A DNA stretch of 47,672 nucleotides from Bacillota bacterium (GCA_021324975.1 JAJPIA010000033.1:1-47672); one strand, 5' to 3'; counted from the stretch's first letter, positions 16,728-25,996 are shown. A program made the numbers and translations. The notes: generated by a model not told the origin, from the letters alone.

Positions 16728-18248
16728 ATGGTCGCGGCTCTCGCCACAGACCATCCCGCGGCGGACGAGCTCGAACCGCTTCGTGTGATCCTCGCCTCGC
16801 TGAACAGGGCAAACGTTCCCTATTGCCATTGGAAGAGCAACCACACGCTGGACGAGTCGCTGCGCGGCGCGGTCGATCTCGATCTGCTGGTCGACGAGCG
16901 ATATGCGCGCGGCGTGGCCGCCGCAGCGCAGGATGCGGGGGCCAAAGCGTTCCGCGCTCCTGCCGCGTTGACGTACCCCGGCGTCGACCACTGGCTGGGA
17001 TACGACGCGCGCACAGGCATGCTGGCGCACGTGCATCTCTACCGAAAGCTGGTCACGGGCGCCGGTCGCTTGAAGGCGTACGAGTTCCCGTGGGCCGATA
17101 CGGTCCTCTCCACGCGGCGGTTCGCGCGCGCGCACGACGTGTACGTGGCGGACCCCTCCGTCGAGTGGCTCCTCTTCAGCGTCCGGGCCATGTCGAATCT
17201 GCGCGCGCGTGAACGGCTGCAGGCAAGATTCGGGCTGGGGAAGCTTCCGGCGAAACTGCGCACGGAGCACGAATGGCTCGCCGTTCGCGCCCGGGAGCAC
17301 GACGTACACCGCCTCGCGACGCGGCTCCTCGGACGTGATATCGCCCCGGGAATGACCTCGTTGTTCCGGTCCATGTCGTTGCGTTCGCTTGCGGCGCTCA
17401 GATCCCCGGTGCTTCGGCGGCTTCGACCCTACCGGCGCTACACGGTGCTCGGCGAGTTGTGGCACGGGCCCCTGAAGGATGCGTGCTGGGCCTGGTGGAC
17501 GGTCGGCCGTCGCTATCTAGGCCGTCCCGCGCCACCCCTGCTCGCGCGCCCGGGCGACGGCGTCGTGGTCGCGCTCGTGGGGCCCGACGGGTGCGGCAAG
17601 TCGACGGTCGCCAAGATGCTCTACGCGTGGCTGTCGGAACACCTGAACGCCGTGTCCATCTACTTCGGGACGGGTGACGGCCCCGTCTCCTGGCTTCGGT
17701 GGCCGCTGCGGACGGCGCTCGGGCTGAGGAATCGCTGGCGGCGCCACCTCGAACAATCCGCCCATGCCGAGTCCCGTGCGGACGCCGCGGCCGGCTTTTG
17801 GGAAACGTGCGGCCGAACGTGCTGGGCGGTCGCCGTCAGCTACGAAAAGCGCTGTCGCCTCCGCCGGGCCCATGATGCGCGCGCGCGAGGGCTTGTCGTG
17901 ATCTGCGACAGGTTTCCGCAAAGCCAATTTCCGGGGCTCATGGACGCCCCGCTGCTGCAGCGGTGGCTTACGCACCGCGTCCCCGCGTTGCGGGCGCTGG
18001 CCCGGTGGGAGCGCGCTCCATACGAGTGGGCGGAGCGTCACCCGCCGGACGTCGTGATCCGCCTGCACGCTTCCCGCAACGTCGTGCTGCGCCGGAAGCC
18101 GACGACCGCCGATGACGCCGAACGGCGCATCGCGGTCGCGCGGTCACTCAACTACGGCCGGGCGGCCCGTGTCGTGGACGTGGATGCCGACGCGCCGCTC
18201 GGCGACGTCGTCGCTCGGGTCAGACGCATCGTGTGGGACGCATTGTAA
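16728..18248 (+). CDS. Nucleotidyltransferase-like/thymidylate-kinase-like fusion
   Basis: A 506-residue protein. The N-terminal part (about 20-170) resembles a nucleotidyltransferase-fold domain: YCHWKSNHTL, then GAVDLDLLVD with its Asp-x-Asp pair. A helical middle region (170-270) follows. The C-terminal part is a P-loop kinase with Walker A GPDGCGKST (285-293), a VVICDRFPQSQFPG segment (DR-x as in thymidylate kinases) and a late VVIRLHAS strand. Fusions of this type occur in exopolysaccharide loci with unknown function. GGGAGG sits 6 bases before the ATG. It is the second kinase-like gene in the cluster, after 7959. A sugar-activating role (phosphorylation plus nucleotidyl transfer) is conceivable but not shown. 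Confidence 0.75.
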   Translation: MVAALATDHPAADELEPLRVILASLNRANVPYCHWKSNHTLDESLRGAVDLDLLVDERYARGVAAAAQDAGAKAFRAPAALTYPGVDHWLGYDARTGMLAHVHLYRKLVTGAGRLKAYEFPWADTVLSTRRFARAHDVYVADPSVEWLLFSVRAMSNLRARERLQARFGLGKLPAKLRTEHEWLAVRAREHDVHRLATRLLGRDIAPGMTSLFRSMSLRSLAALRSPVLRRLRPYRRYTVLGELWHGPLKDACWAWWTVGRRYLGRPAPPLLARPGDGVVVALVGPDGCGKSTVAKMLYAWLSEHLNAVSIYFGTGDGPVSWLRWPLRTALGLRNRWRRHLEQSAHAESRADAAAGFWETCGRTCWAVAVSYEKRCRLRRAHDARARGLVVICDRFPQSQFPGLMDAPLLQRWLTHRVPALRALARWERAPYEWAERHPPDVVIRLHASRNVVLRRKPTTADDAERRIAVARSLNYGRAARVVDVDADAPLGDVVARVRRIVWDAL

Positions 18249-18256
18249 GGCGGGCC

Positions 18257-19024
18257 GTGATCGTCTCGATCAACCAACCGGCGTATCTTCCTTGGCTCGG
18301 CTACGTTCACCGCATCGCGACGAGCGACGTCCACATCGTGCTCGATCATGTTCAGTTTGAGAAGAACAGTTTTGTCAATCGCAACAAGGTGCGGACGTCG
18401 GCGGGATGGTGCTGGCTTACCGTACCCGTGCGAACCCGGGGCCGCTTCGGCGACCTGGCGATCAACCGCGTGCAGATCGACGTCGGGACAGGGTGGCGCC
18501 GCAAGCACTGGGAGACGCTCCGCCAAAATTACGGCCGGGCCCCGTATTTTGCCCGGCACGCGCCGTGCTTTCAGGACCTCCTCGCGGTCGAATGGACGGG
18601 CTTGGCCGATCTCTGCGCCCGCGCGACGGCGCACCTCCTGGGCGCGTTCGGAATCGGCACGCCGCTCGTCCCGAGCTCGGCGCTCGACGTGGGAGGGGCG
18701 AAAAGCGAACTCGTCCTGAACCTCTGCCGGGCCGTGGGTGCCACGACCTACCTCTCGGGCCCCTACGGGCGGCACTACCTGGACGAAGCGGCGTTTCGCG
18801 ACGCCGGCATCGAGATCGTCTATCACGACTACCGGCATCCCACGTATCCGCAGGCATACGATCCGTTCGAGCCCGCCATGGCGGCGGTCGACCTTCTGTT
18901 CAACTGCGGGCCCGAGAGCATGGACATCCTGATGCGCGGCCAAGAGACCGCCCCGCGCCCAGCCGCCACAGCACTCGACCGAAACGTAACGTCTTCCACA
19001 AATCGCGCGGGCCGGTCCGTCTGA
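18257..19024 (+). CDS. WbqC-family protein
   Basis: A 255-residue protein beginning VSINQPAYLPWLGYVHRIA, the characteristic WbqC start (I-x-Q-P-x-Y-x-P-W-x-G-Y), followed by VQFEKNSFVNRNKV. I chose GTG 18257, nine bases after the previous stop, because homologs begin just before this motif; an upstream GTG at 18233 would overlap the previous gene. WbqC-like proteins are common in O-antigen and capsule loci and are proposed to act in amino-sugar modification or transfer, but the reaction is not established. It is the last gene of the co-directional polysaccharide run. 225 bases without a gene follow. Confidence 0.88.
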   Translation: MIVSINQPAYLPWLGYVHRIATSDVHIVLDHVQFEKNSFVNRNKVRTSAGWCWLTVPVRTRGRFGDLAINRVQIDVGTGWRRKHWETLRQNYGRAPYFARHAPCFQDLLAVEWTGLADLCARATAHLLGAFGIGTPLVPSSALDVGGAKSELVLNLCRAVGATTYLSGPYGRHYLDEAAFRDAGIEIVYHDYRHPTYPQAYDPFEPAMAAVDLLFNCGPESMDILMRGQETAPRPAATALDRNVTSSTNRAGRSV

Positions 19025-19249
19025 CCGTAGTCCCTCCTCACAACACCCCAGGGCTGAAGCGATGCCAGGATACCACCCACGGGGACCGCGAAAGAACCGG
19101 GCCGCCGGGGATGGAGCCTTGCGGTGAGGAAATAGGAGTGGGGCGCCCAAACCGGTCGGCTGGCGATCGCCCCTTCAGTCGTGGACCGAAGCACGCTGCG
19201 ACGTGCCGGACGCCGCCGCCGAGCGGCGTCGCATGCGATGGAGGCGCGG

Positions 19250-20230
19250 ATGCAGGATCCGATGATTGAAGTCAAGGAGCTGACGAAGCGGTACGGCGAC
19301 CTCGAGGCCGTCCGCGGCGTATCGTTTTCGGTCGCGGCGGGAGAGATCTTCGGCTTTCTCGGGCCGAACGGGGCCGGCAAGACGACCACGATCAAGATGC
19401 TGGCGACGCTCCTGCGGCCCACGACCGGCCGCGCCACGCTGGCCGGCCACGACGTCGTCGCACATCCGGCGGACGTGCGGCGGGCGATCGGCATCGTCTT
19501 TCAGGATCCCAGCCTCGACAATCGCTTGACGGCCGAGCAGAATCTCCGGTTCCACGCGATGCTGTACGGCGTCCCGGCGCGGGAAGTCGATGCGCGCCTC
19601 GCGGAGGTTCTGGCCATGGTGGAGCTTCAGGACCGCCGGCGCGCCGCCGTGGCGACCTACTCCGGCGGCATGAAGCGGCGGCTGGAGATCGCCCGCGGCC
19701 TCCTGCACAAGCCCCGTGTGCTGTTTCTCGACGAGCCCACGCTGGGGCTGGATCTTCAGACGCGCAACCATATCTGGAGCTACGTCGTGGAGCTCCGCCG
19801 GTACCAGGGCGTGACGGTCTTCATGACCACCCACTACATCGAAGAGTCCGAGCATTGCGATCGGATCGCGATCATCGACGGCGGCCGGATTGTCGCCCTG
19901 GACACCCCGGACGCGCTGCGCCGTCAGGTCGGCGGCGACGTGATCACGATCACCTCGCCCGATGCGGCATCGCTGGCCGGCCACATCGCGGCGCGCTTCG
20001 GAGGCGGCGTCCGGGTAACGGACGAACAGGTCGTCGTGGAGCAGGAGCATGGGGCCGAATTTGTCCCCCGCGTCGTGGCCGCATTTCCGGCGCTCGTCGT
20101 CGCCGTCTCGGTCAAGCGTCCGACGCTGGACGACGTGTTTTTAAAATTGACGGGCCACGCCATCCGGGACGAATCCGCGTCGGCGACCGACCAGCTGCGG
20201 ACCATGGCGCGGGTATGGGGCCGGCGGTGA
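19250..20230 (+). CDS. ABC transporter ATP-binding protein, DrrA-type
   Basis: A 326-residue protein with Walker A GPNGAGKTT (38-46), signature YSGGMKRRLEIARGLL, Walker B VLFLDEPTLGLD and a C-terminal regulatory extension of the daunorubicin-resistance DrrA type. I chose ATG 19250 because GGAGG at 19240-19244 stands 5 bases upstream; earlier in-frame starts at 19181 and 19238 give an Arg/Ala leader. It pairs with the ABC-2 permease 7 bases downstream. These exporters move antibiotics, lipids or glycans outward. Its position after the polysaccharide genes on the same strand allows a link, but the 225-base gap and the already present flippase suggest an independent drug or lipid exporter. Confidence 0.93.
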   Translation: MQDPMIEVKELTKRYGDLEAVRGVSFSVAAGEIFGFLGPNGAGKTTTIKMLATLLRPTTGRATLAGHDVVAHPADVRRAIGIVFQDPSLDNRLTAEQNLRFHAMLYGVPAREVDARLAEVLAMVELQDRRRAAVATYSGGMKRRLEIARGLLHKPRVLFLDEPTLGLDLQTRNHIWSYVVELRRYQGVTVFMTTHYIEESEHCDRIAIIDGGRIVALDTPDALRRQVGGDVITITSPDAASLAGHIAARFGGGVRVTDEQVVVEQEHGAEFVPRVVAAFPALVVAVSVKRPTLDDVFLKLTGHAIRDESASATDQLRTMARVWGRR

Positions 20231-20237
20231 GGCGGCC

Positions 20238-21116
20238 ATGGGGCTCCCGCGTGGCGCACCGGCCCGCCAACGCCCGATGTTGAGCGCCGGCACGGGCTCC
20301 GGCCCCGCTGCGGCGCCGGAGCTCGCCGGCTGGCGCCACGAGATCCGCGCCGCGTACGCCATTTGGCTGCGCGAGCTGATTCGCTTCGCGTCCGAGCGGG
20401 CGCGCATCGTCGGTGCGCTCGGCCAGCCGCTGATCTACCTCGCGATCATGGGCACCGGATTCGGGGTGAGCTTCCGCTCGGCGGCGGCGCCGAGCGGCTT
20501 TAGCTACCTGCAGTTCATGTATCCCGGCGTGCTCGGCATGACCGTGCTCTTCACAGCCATGTTTTCGGCCATCTCCATCATCTGGGATCGAGAGTTCGGC
20601 TTTCTCAAGGAAATTCTGGTCGCCCCCGTATCGCGGGTAAGCATCGTCGCAGGGAAGGTACTCGGCGGCGCGACCGTCGCCACCCTGCAGGGCGTGCTGT
20701 TACTCGTGCTTGCGCCGATCGTCGGCGTGCGGCTCGGCCCCACGCAGGTAGTCGGGGTGATCGTCGTCATGTTGCTCGTCGCCGCCGCGCTCACCGGCCT
20801 GGGGCTCGTCATCGCGTCGCGGATGGTGACGATGGAAGGCTTCCAGGTCGTCATGAACTTTCTCGTGCTGCCGTTGTGGCTGTTGTCGGGTGCGTTCTTC
20901 CCGCTGCGGGGGCTGCCCGCGTGGATGGCGATCCTCGCGCGGCTCGACCCGCTCACGTACGCGGTCGACGCGCTCCGCGGCATGATCTACGGGCAGTCCG
21001 CGCTCGCGAGCGTCCTGGTGGCCCACCCGTATCGGCTGAACCTAGGCATCATCGCGATGTTCCTCGCGGTGATGTCGGGGGCTGCGATCGCCACCTTTCG
21101 ATCGGGCGAGGACTAG
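20238..21116 (+). CDS. ABC-2 type permease, DrrB-like
   Basis: A 292-residue membrane protein with about six hydrophobic helices. It has the ABC-2 features: an N-terminal cytoplasmic helix (YAIWLRELIRFASERARIVG), a long first loop ending YLQFMYPGVLGM, the FGFLKEILVAPVSR coupling segment, and LPLWLLSGAFFPLRGLPAWM followed by LDPLTYAVDALRG near the end. It forms the membrane channel of the exporter with the ATPase immediately upstream. It ends just before the convergent peptide-transporter operon: only 8 bases separate its stop from the end of the minus-strand permease gene. Confidence 0.92.
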   Translation: MGLPRGAPARQRPMLSAGTGSGPAAAPELAGWRHEIRAAYAIWLRELIRFASERARIVGALGQPLIYLAIMGTGFGVSFRSAAAPSGFSYLQFMYPGVLGMTVLFTAMFSAISIIWDREFGFLKEILVAPVSRVSIVAGKVLGGATVATLQGVLLLVLAPIVGVRLGPTQVVGVIVVMLLVAAALTGLGLVIASRMVTMEGFQVVMNFLVLPLWLLSGAFFPLRGLPAWMAILARLDPLTYAVDALRGMIYGQSALASVLVAHPYRLNLGIIAMFLAVMSGAAIATFRSGED

Positions 21117-21124
21117 TACAGGCT

Positions 21125-22039
21125 TTACACGGGTCCGAGGCCGCGCAGGCGCGGATCGAGGACGTCCCGGATGCGATCGCCCAGCAGGTTGAAGGCGAGG
21201 ACGACCAGGGTGATGACGACCCCGGGAATCGTCGGCATCCACCAGGCCTGATACACGAAGTCCTGCGCCTGCTGGATCATCTGGCCGAGGCTTGGCGTCG
21301 GCGGTTGGATGCCGAGGCCGAGAAAGCTCAGCGCGGCCTCGAAAACGATCACCACCGGCAGATGGAGGGTGCCGAGCACCAGCACCGTGGGGAACACGTT
21401 GGGGAGCACATGCCGCGCGAGAATGCGGACGTCGGACGCGCCCACCGCGCGCGCCGCGGCCGCATACTCGCGCTCCCGCAACGCCAGGGCCTCGGCGCGC
21501 ACGACGCGTGCGTACCCCGGCCATCCGGCGATCACCAGCACGGCGATGATTTGCGACAGCCCGAAACCGAGCACCGCCACCACGGCCACGGCGAGCAGCA
21601 GCGTGGGGATGGACAGCTGAGCGTCCACCAGGCGCATCAGCGCGACGTCGACCCAGCCGCCGCGGTAGCCGGTCACCATACCGATCGCGAGGCCGAGGGC
21701 CGTGGACAGCGGGACCACCGCGAGCGCCACCACGAGCGAGATGCGGAGACCGACCAGCAACCTGCTCAACACGTCGCGGCCCAGCTGATCCGTGCCGAGC
21801 ACGTGGACGCCGTCCGCGACGGGGGCGAGCGACGGTGGATGCACGGGGATGGCGAGATTCTCCGCGGCTGGATCGTACGGCGTCACGAACGAGGCGCCGA
21901 ACCCGGCCACCAGCAGGACGGCCAGGAGCGCGGCGCCGACCGCTCCCGACGGGCTCCGGAGGAGGCGGCGAACCGTCGACGCGCGTTCGTCGCTACGCGC
22001 GCTGCGCGGCGCCGCGAAGGCGAGGGTCGACCCAGCCAT
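21125..22039 (-). CDS. Peptide/nickel-type ABC permease, DppC-like
   Basis: A 304-residue inner-membrane permease. The start region RRLLRSPSGAVGAALL leads into the first helix; then come VLGTDQLGRDVLSRLLVGLRISL, the EAA loop around RAEALALREREYAAAARAVGAS, and the C-terminal DPRLRG typical of DppC/OppC. It forms a heterodimer with the DppB-like partner. The called start lies 47 bases inside the preceding dppB-like gene; this is a longer overlap than usual, but no better downstream start is obvious. No peptide-transport ATPase (DppD/DppF type) follows; the next gene is the convergent DrrB-type permease. Confidence 0.92.
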   Translation of the reverse strand: MAGSTLAFAAPRSARSDERASTVRRLLRSPSGAVGAALLAVLLVAGFGASFVTPYDPAAENLAIPVHPPSLAPVADGVHVLGTDQLGRDVLSRLLVGLRISLVVALAVVPLSTALGLAIGMVTGYRGGWVDVALMRLVDAQLSIPTLLLAVAVVAVLGFGLSQIIAVLVIAGWPGYARVVRAEALALREREYAAAARAVGASDVRILARHVLPNVFPTVLVLGTLHLPVVIVFEAALSFLGLGIQPPTPSLGQMIQQAQDFVYQAWWMPTIPGVVITLVVLAFNLLGDRIRDVLDPRLRGLGPV

Positions 22040-22922
22040 AGACGAGATCCACCATGAGGTTGACGGCGAGGAATACGGCCGCGCCGATGATCGCGGCCCC
22101 TTGGACGACCGGGAAATCGCGCCCCAGCACCGCCTGCACGGCGAGCCGGCCCATGCCCGGCCACGCGAAAATCGTTTCGACGACGATCGCGCCGCCGAGC
22201 ATCTGCCCGAAGCTCAATCCCAACATCGTCAGGATGGGGAGCGCCGCATTGCGCAGCGCGTGCTTGAACAGCACCACGCGGTCCCGCAGGCCCTTGGCGT
22301 GACCCGTCCGGATGTAGTCTTGCGCCAGCACTTCGAGCAGGCTCGTCCGCGTGAGCCGGCTGACTTGCGCCGCGTAGAAACCGCCCAGGACAAATGCCGG
22401 CAGGATCAGGTGGTCGACGCCGCCGTAGCCGGAGATCGGAAGCCAGCCCAGCTTGACGCCGAACACGATGATGAGGAGCAGGCCCACCCAGAAGCTCGGC
22501 ATGCTCGTCCCAAGCAGCGCTGCGGTCATCGCGGCCGTATCGATGCCGGACCCGCGCCGCACGGCGGCCACCATGCCGAGTGCGATGCCGAGCACGATCG
22601 CCACCGCGAGAGAGGCGAGGGCCAGCTCAAACGTCGCGCCGATGTGCCCGGCGATCAGCTCGGTCACCGGGACTCCCTGGCGGTACGAATACCCGAGGTC
22701 GCCGCGCGCGATCCGCGCGATGAAACGCCCGTACTGCACCGCGAGCGGCTGGTCCAGGCCGTAGGCCTGCCGGATCCGTTCCATATCTTGCCGGGTTGCG
22801 TCCTGCGTCACGAGCAGCGTCGCGGGATCGCCGCTCACGTGCAGCAACACGAACACGATCGTGATCACGCCCAGCATGGCGGTCAGCGAAAACGCCATCC
22901 GGCGGATCAGGTACTCGCTCAT
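21993..22922 (-). CDS. Peptide/nickel-type ABC permease, DppB-like
   Basis: A 309-residue membrane protein beginning YLIRRMAFSLTAMLGVITIVFVLLHVSGDPA, the usual DppB first helix with its GDPA turn. It has the LARGDLGYS-like stretch (RIARGDLGYSYRQGVPV), an EAA loop near RTSLLEVLAQDYIRTGHAKGL, and GGAIVVETIFAWPGMGRL near the C-terminus. It pairs with the DppC-like protein to import peptides or similar solutes delivered by the binding protein encoded 37 bases upstream. Confidence 0.93.
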   Translation of the reverse strand: MSEYLIRRMAFSLTAMLGVITIVFVLLHVSGDPATLLVTQDATRQDMERIRQAYGLDQPLAVQYGRFIARIARGDLGYSYRQGVPVTELIAGHIGATFELALASLAVAIVLGIALGMVAAVRRGSGIDTAAMTAALLGTSMPSFWVGLLLIIVFGVKLGWLPISGYGGVDHLILPAFVLGGFYAAQVSRLTRTSLLEVLAQDYIRTGHAKGLRDRVVLFKHALRNAALPILTMLGLSFGQMLGGAIVVETIFAWPGMGRLAVQAVLGRDFPVVQGAAIIGAAVFLAVNLMVDLVYGWVDPRLRGAAQRA

Positions 22923-22959
22923 GGCCGCAGCACCGGCATCGCGTGCCGCGGACGCCCGC

Positions 22960-24513
22960 TCAGTGACTCCAGGAGGCGTCGCCCACGGTCAACTCCAGGT
23001 CCGGCCGGGGGGTCCACTGCAGGTCACGGCTCATCCCGTTGGCGTTGGGCGCGGTGAACAACGTGATGGCCGGCGCCTGATCCTTGTACAGGAGCTGCAG
23101 GCGCCGGGAGATGTCGCGCAATTGTGCCTCGCTCGGCGCCGCCTGCGCCTCCTGCACCAGCTGGTCGAACGGGCCGTTACCCGGCCGCCACTGCGACCAT
23201 TCGCCGGGAGAGTAGAACGCCCGGAGCGGGATGATGCTGCTGATCCCAAAGAAATCGGTGAAGCGGGTAAACCACCCGTCCTCGGGGAGCTTGCGGTCCA
23301 TCACCGCCTTCAACTGCACGCCGACCTCCGACACGTTCACCTTCGTGCGCACCCCGATTTGGTTCAGTTGCGCGGCCACGGCGAGCACGATATCGCGGTC
23401 GCCGGGGTAGGTGCCGTTCGTTCCGCTGATGGTGAAGTCGAACCCGTTGGGATAGCCGGCCTCGCGCAGCAAGGCGCGCGCCTTGTTTGGATCATATGGA
23501 AACGGCGGGATGGAAGGGTCGCAGGCATCCATGACCTCACTGCAAAAGGTCGCCACGGGTGTGCCCACGTTGTGCATGACGCTGGTCAGGATCGCCTGGC
23601 GGTTGATCGCGTAGTTGAGCGCCTGCCGCACCCGCGGGTCGGCCAGAGGCTTGTCTTTCGCGATGTTGACCAGATTGTAGATGACGAAGAACACGCTCAG
23701 GCTCTTGCCCACTACGAGCTTGGTCCTCGGAGATGTCTGTAGTGGTGTGAACAGTTCCGGCGGCAATAGAGGGGCCAGCTGTACGGACCCCGCCAGGAGC
23801 TCCGCGACCCGCGGCGCATCGGTGGGAATCACGCGAAAGGTCACGTGGCTGATTCGAGGCCGGCCGCCCCAGTAGTCGGGGTTGGCCTCGAGTTCGACGC
23901 GGTCGTCCTTGGCCCAACTCACGAAGCGGTAGGCCCCGGTCCCGACGGCGTGTCGGACGAGCGCGTCGGCACCATTTTGCTTCAGGTAGCCCGGCGGCAC
24001 GATCATTCCGTAGTAACCGAGGAATCGCGGCAGCAGCGGCCAGGGCTGCGAGGTGGTGATGCGCACCGTGTCGTTGTCGACCACGGTCACCGCCTTGATG
24101 AGCCGCAGCGCCCCGGCTCCCGCCCAGTGCGTCTGGGGATCCAGCATGCGGTCGAACGAGAACTTCACGGCCTCCGCATCGAAGGGCTCGCCGTCATGGA
24201 ATTTCACCCCTTTGCGGAGCTTGAACTCCCAGGTGGTCGGGTCGACCGCGCGCCACGACAACGCCAGGCCGGGTTTGAGATGCAACGCCGCGTCGCGGCG
24301 CACCAGCGTATCATACACGTTGGCCAGGACGGCCACCGTCGCAAGGCCGGTGCTCCGGGCCGGGTCGAGGGTATCGATGTCGGCGCTCTGCGCCACGACC
24401 AGCGTACGGGGCGTCTGCGCCTGTGTCACCGCCCCCGCCCCCACCGTGAGCACGACCGCCACACCGGCGCACAGCGCCACGACCTTGCGCCGCATCCCCC
24501 GTATCATCCCCAT
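22960..24513 (-). CDS. ABC transporter substrate-binding protein, family 5 (DppA-like)
   Basis: About 517 residues. It has a Sec signal peptide (RRKVVALCAGVAVVLTVGAG, cut near TQAQT) and then the SBP_bac_5 pattern: DIDTLDPARSTGLAT, LSWRAVDPTTWEFKLRKGV, KFHDGEPFDAEAVKFSFDR. There is no lipobox Cys, so it should be a free periplasmic binder. A GGAGG lies upstream of a cluster of ATGs (24513, 24507, 24495); 24513 or 24507 is most likely, and a longer frame to 24654 adds an Arg-rich non-signal leader. The family binds peptides, nickel, glutathione or oligosaccharides; the ligand is not predictable. It is the first gene of the importer and lies 82 bases after the MFS gene. Confidence 0.92.
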   Translation of the reverse strand: MGMIRGMRRKVVALCAGVAVVLTVGAGAVTQAQTPRTLVVAQSADIDTLDPARSTGLATVAVLANVYDTLVRRDAALHLKPGLALSWRAVDPTTWEFKLRKGVKFHDGEPFDAEAVKFSFDRMLDPQTHWAGAGALRLIKAVTVVDNDTVRITTSQPWPLLPRFLGYYGMIVPPGYLKQNGADALVRHAVGTGAYRFVSWAKDDRVELEANPDYWGGRPRISHVTFRVIPTDAPRVAELLAGSVQLAPLLPPELFTPLQTSPRTKLVVGKSLSVFFVIYNLVNIAKDKPLADPRVRQALNYAINRQAILTSVMHNVGTPVATFCSEVMDACDPSIPPFPYDPNKARALLREAGYPNGFDFTISGTNGTYPGDRDIVLAVAAQLNQIGVRTKVNVSEVGVQLKAVMDRKLPEDGWFTRFTDFFGISSIIPLRAFYSPGEWSQWRPGNGPFDQLVQEAQAAPSEAQLRDISRRLQLLYKDQAPAITLFTAPNANGMSRDLQWTPRPDLELTVGDASWSH

Positions 24514-24595
24514 CCCCCCTCCGCGCAACTCATGTCGGCTCCACACCTCCCAGTACCGGCGTCGACCCGGCCGGCTCCCACCCCACCCGTCGTGC

Positions 24596-25996
24596 TCAAC
24601 TCCCGGATGCGACCATCGGCGCAGCCTGGGTCCCTGCCTCGTCTTTGTACCCATAGACCTCGGGTAGCAGAAAGATCGCGGCCAGCAGCCCGATCAACGG
24701 AAACAGCGCGATAAATAGGGTCGCGTTCGCCTTGCCGATGGCGTCGAAAAATGGCGGGAAGAGAAAGATGCTCAGGAACGACGGCAGCTTCACGAATACA
24801 TAGGAAAAGCCGCTTGCGGTCCCCCGGTACGTGGGAGAGGCCACCATGGACGGAATGGTCATGACGTTTTCCGCGTCCCAGTAGTGGCCCCACAGCATCG
24901 CGGCCGCCACGAACGGCAGGAGGATCAGGGCGTTGGTGTAGATGGCGATGGCGGCGACGATCAACGAGACGAAGACGATGGCGAATCCCCAGATGCTGAG
25001 TTTTCGCTGCCCGATCTTCGGCGTGATGATCGGTCCCACCCAGCCGGAGATGACCGCGATCAGATAGATGCCGAGCGTAATGAGGTTCGTTTGCAGGATG
25101 CCGGACACTTTCAACAACACGAACAGGACGGGCAGGTAGAACGCAAACGTCGAGAACTCCGTGCTCTCGGCGAAACAGGCGATCCACCCGTAGAGCGTAG
25201 CCCGCCACGCAATCTTGTTCCGGCGGATATCCCCGATGAACGCGCTGAGCCGCGGGTGCGGCACCTCGACATCCTCATCCGGCAGCATCTCGAGGCTGTC
25301 CCCGTACATCTGCTGCGCGACGCGCTTGGCTTCGCGGAACCTCCCCCGCTGGACCAGCCAGATGACGGTCTCCGGCAGGTTGTACCGCAGGATGAACAGG
25401 ATGATCGCCGGGAGCCCGGACAGCCCCAGCACAACCCGCCACAAGGTGTCCGGGGGCACTTTGGCGCTCAGGAACACCAGCACCACCGCGATCGCCACCA
25501 CTTCGCCCAGCGCAAACACGAACTGCCAGCGGTTCCCCATCACCTCGCGCTTGCCCCGCTGCATGTACTCCATGATGTACGTGTAGCCGTTGGCGATGTC
25601 GGCCCCGAGCGGGATCCCCAGGAAGAACCGCACCACCGCGAGCACGGCCATGTTGGGGACGAACGCTTGCGCCGCGCCGAACACGAAGAACATGAGCATC
25701 GTGCCGAGAAACACGACGCGCCGTCCCACGCGGTCGGTCAACCATCCCCCGGCCAACGCGCCGACGACCGCGCCGCCCTGCGTCGCTGCCCCGGTCAACC
25801 CCAGGAGCCAGGACGATGGGTGAAAGATCTGGGAGAGGAAAATCAAAATAAACGCGATCGAATACAAGTCCCACGACTCGATGAAGATCGATGCGATCAT
25901 CAACCATCCGACTTGAGACCCTTTGGGGCTGTGTTGCTCGACGAGATGCTCGAGGGCGCGGGTCACGACCGCTCGGTCGAGCGTGCCGCTCATCAT
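24596..25996 (-). CDS. MFS transporter, sugar-porter-like
   Basis: A 466-residue protein with 12 predicted helices. GGWLTDRVGRRVVFLG between helices 2 and 3 is the MFS A-motif, and LPETVIWLVQRGRFREAKRVAQ after helix 6 corresponds to the PESPRWL region of the sugar-porter family. GIPLGADIANGYTYIMEYM lies in helix 4. I chose ATG 25996 because GGAGGTG (26001-26007) sits 6 bases upstream; a longer frame to 26146 adds an Arg-rich leader. It stands upstream of the peptide ABC importer on the same strand and may be co-transcribed with it. 335 bases before it (25997-26331) hold no gene and presumably its promoter. Confidence 0.88.
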   Translation of the reverse strand: MMSGTLDRAVVTRALEHLVEQHSPKGSQVGWLMIASIFIESWDLYSIAFILIFLSQIFHPSSWLLGLTGAATQGGAVVGALAGGWLTDRVGRRVVFLGTMLMFFVFGAAQAFVPNMAVLAVVRFFLGIPLGADIANGYTYIMEYMQRGKREVMGNRWQFVFALGEVVAIAVVLVFLSAKVPPDTLWRVVLGLSGLPAIILFILRYNLPETVIWLVQRGRFREAKRVAQQMYGDSLEMLPDEDVEVPHPRLSAFIGDIRRNKIAWRATLYGWIACFAESTEFSTFAFYLPVLFVLLKVSGILQTNLITLGIYLIAVISGWVGPIITPKIGQRKLSIWGFAIVFVSLIVAAIAIYTNALILLPFVAAAMLWGHYWDAENVMTIPSMVASPTYRGTASGFSYVFVKLPSFLSIFLFPPFFDAIGKANATLFIALFPLIGLLAAIFLLPEVYGYKDEAGTQAAPMVASGS

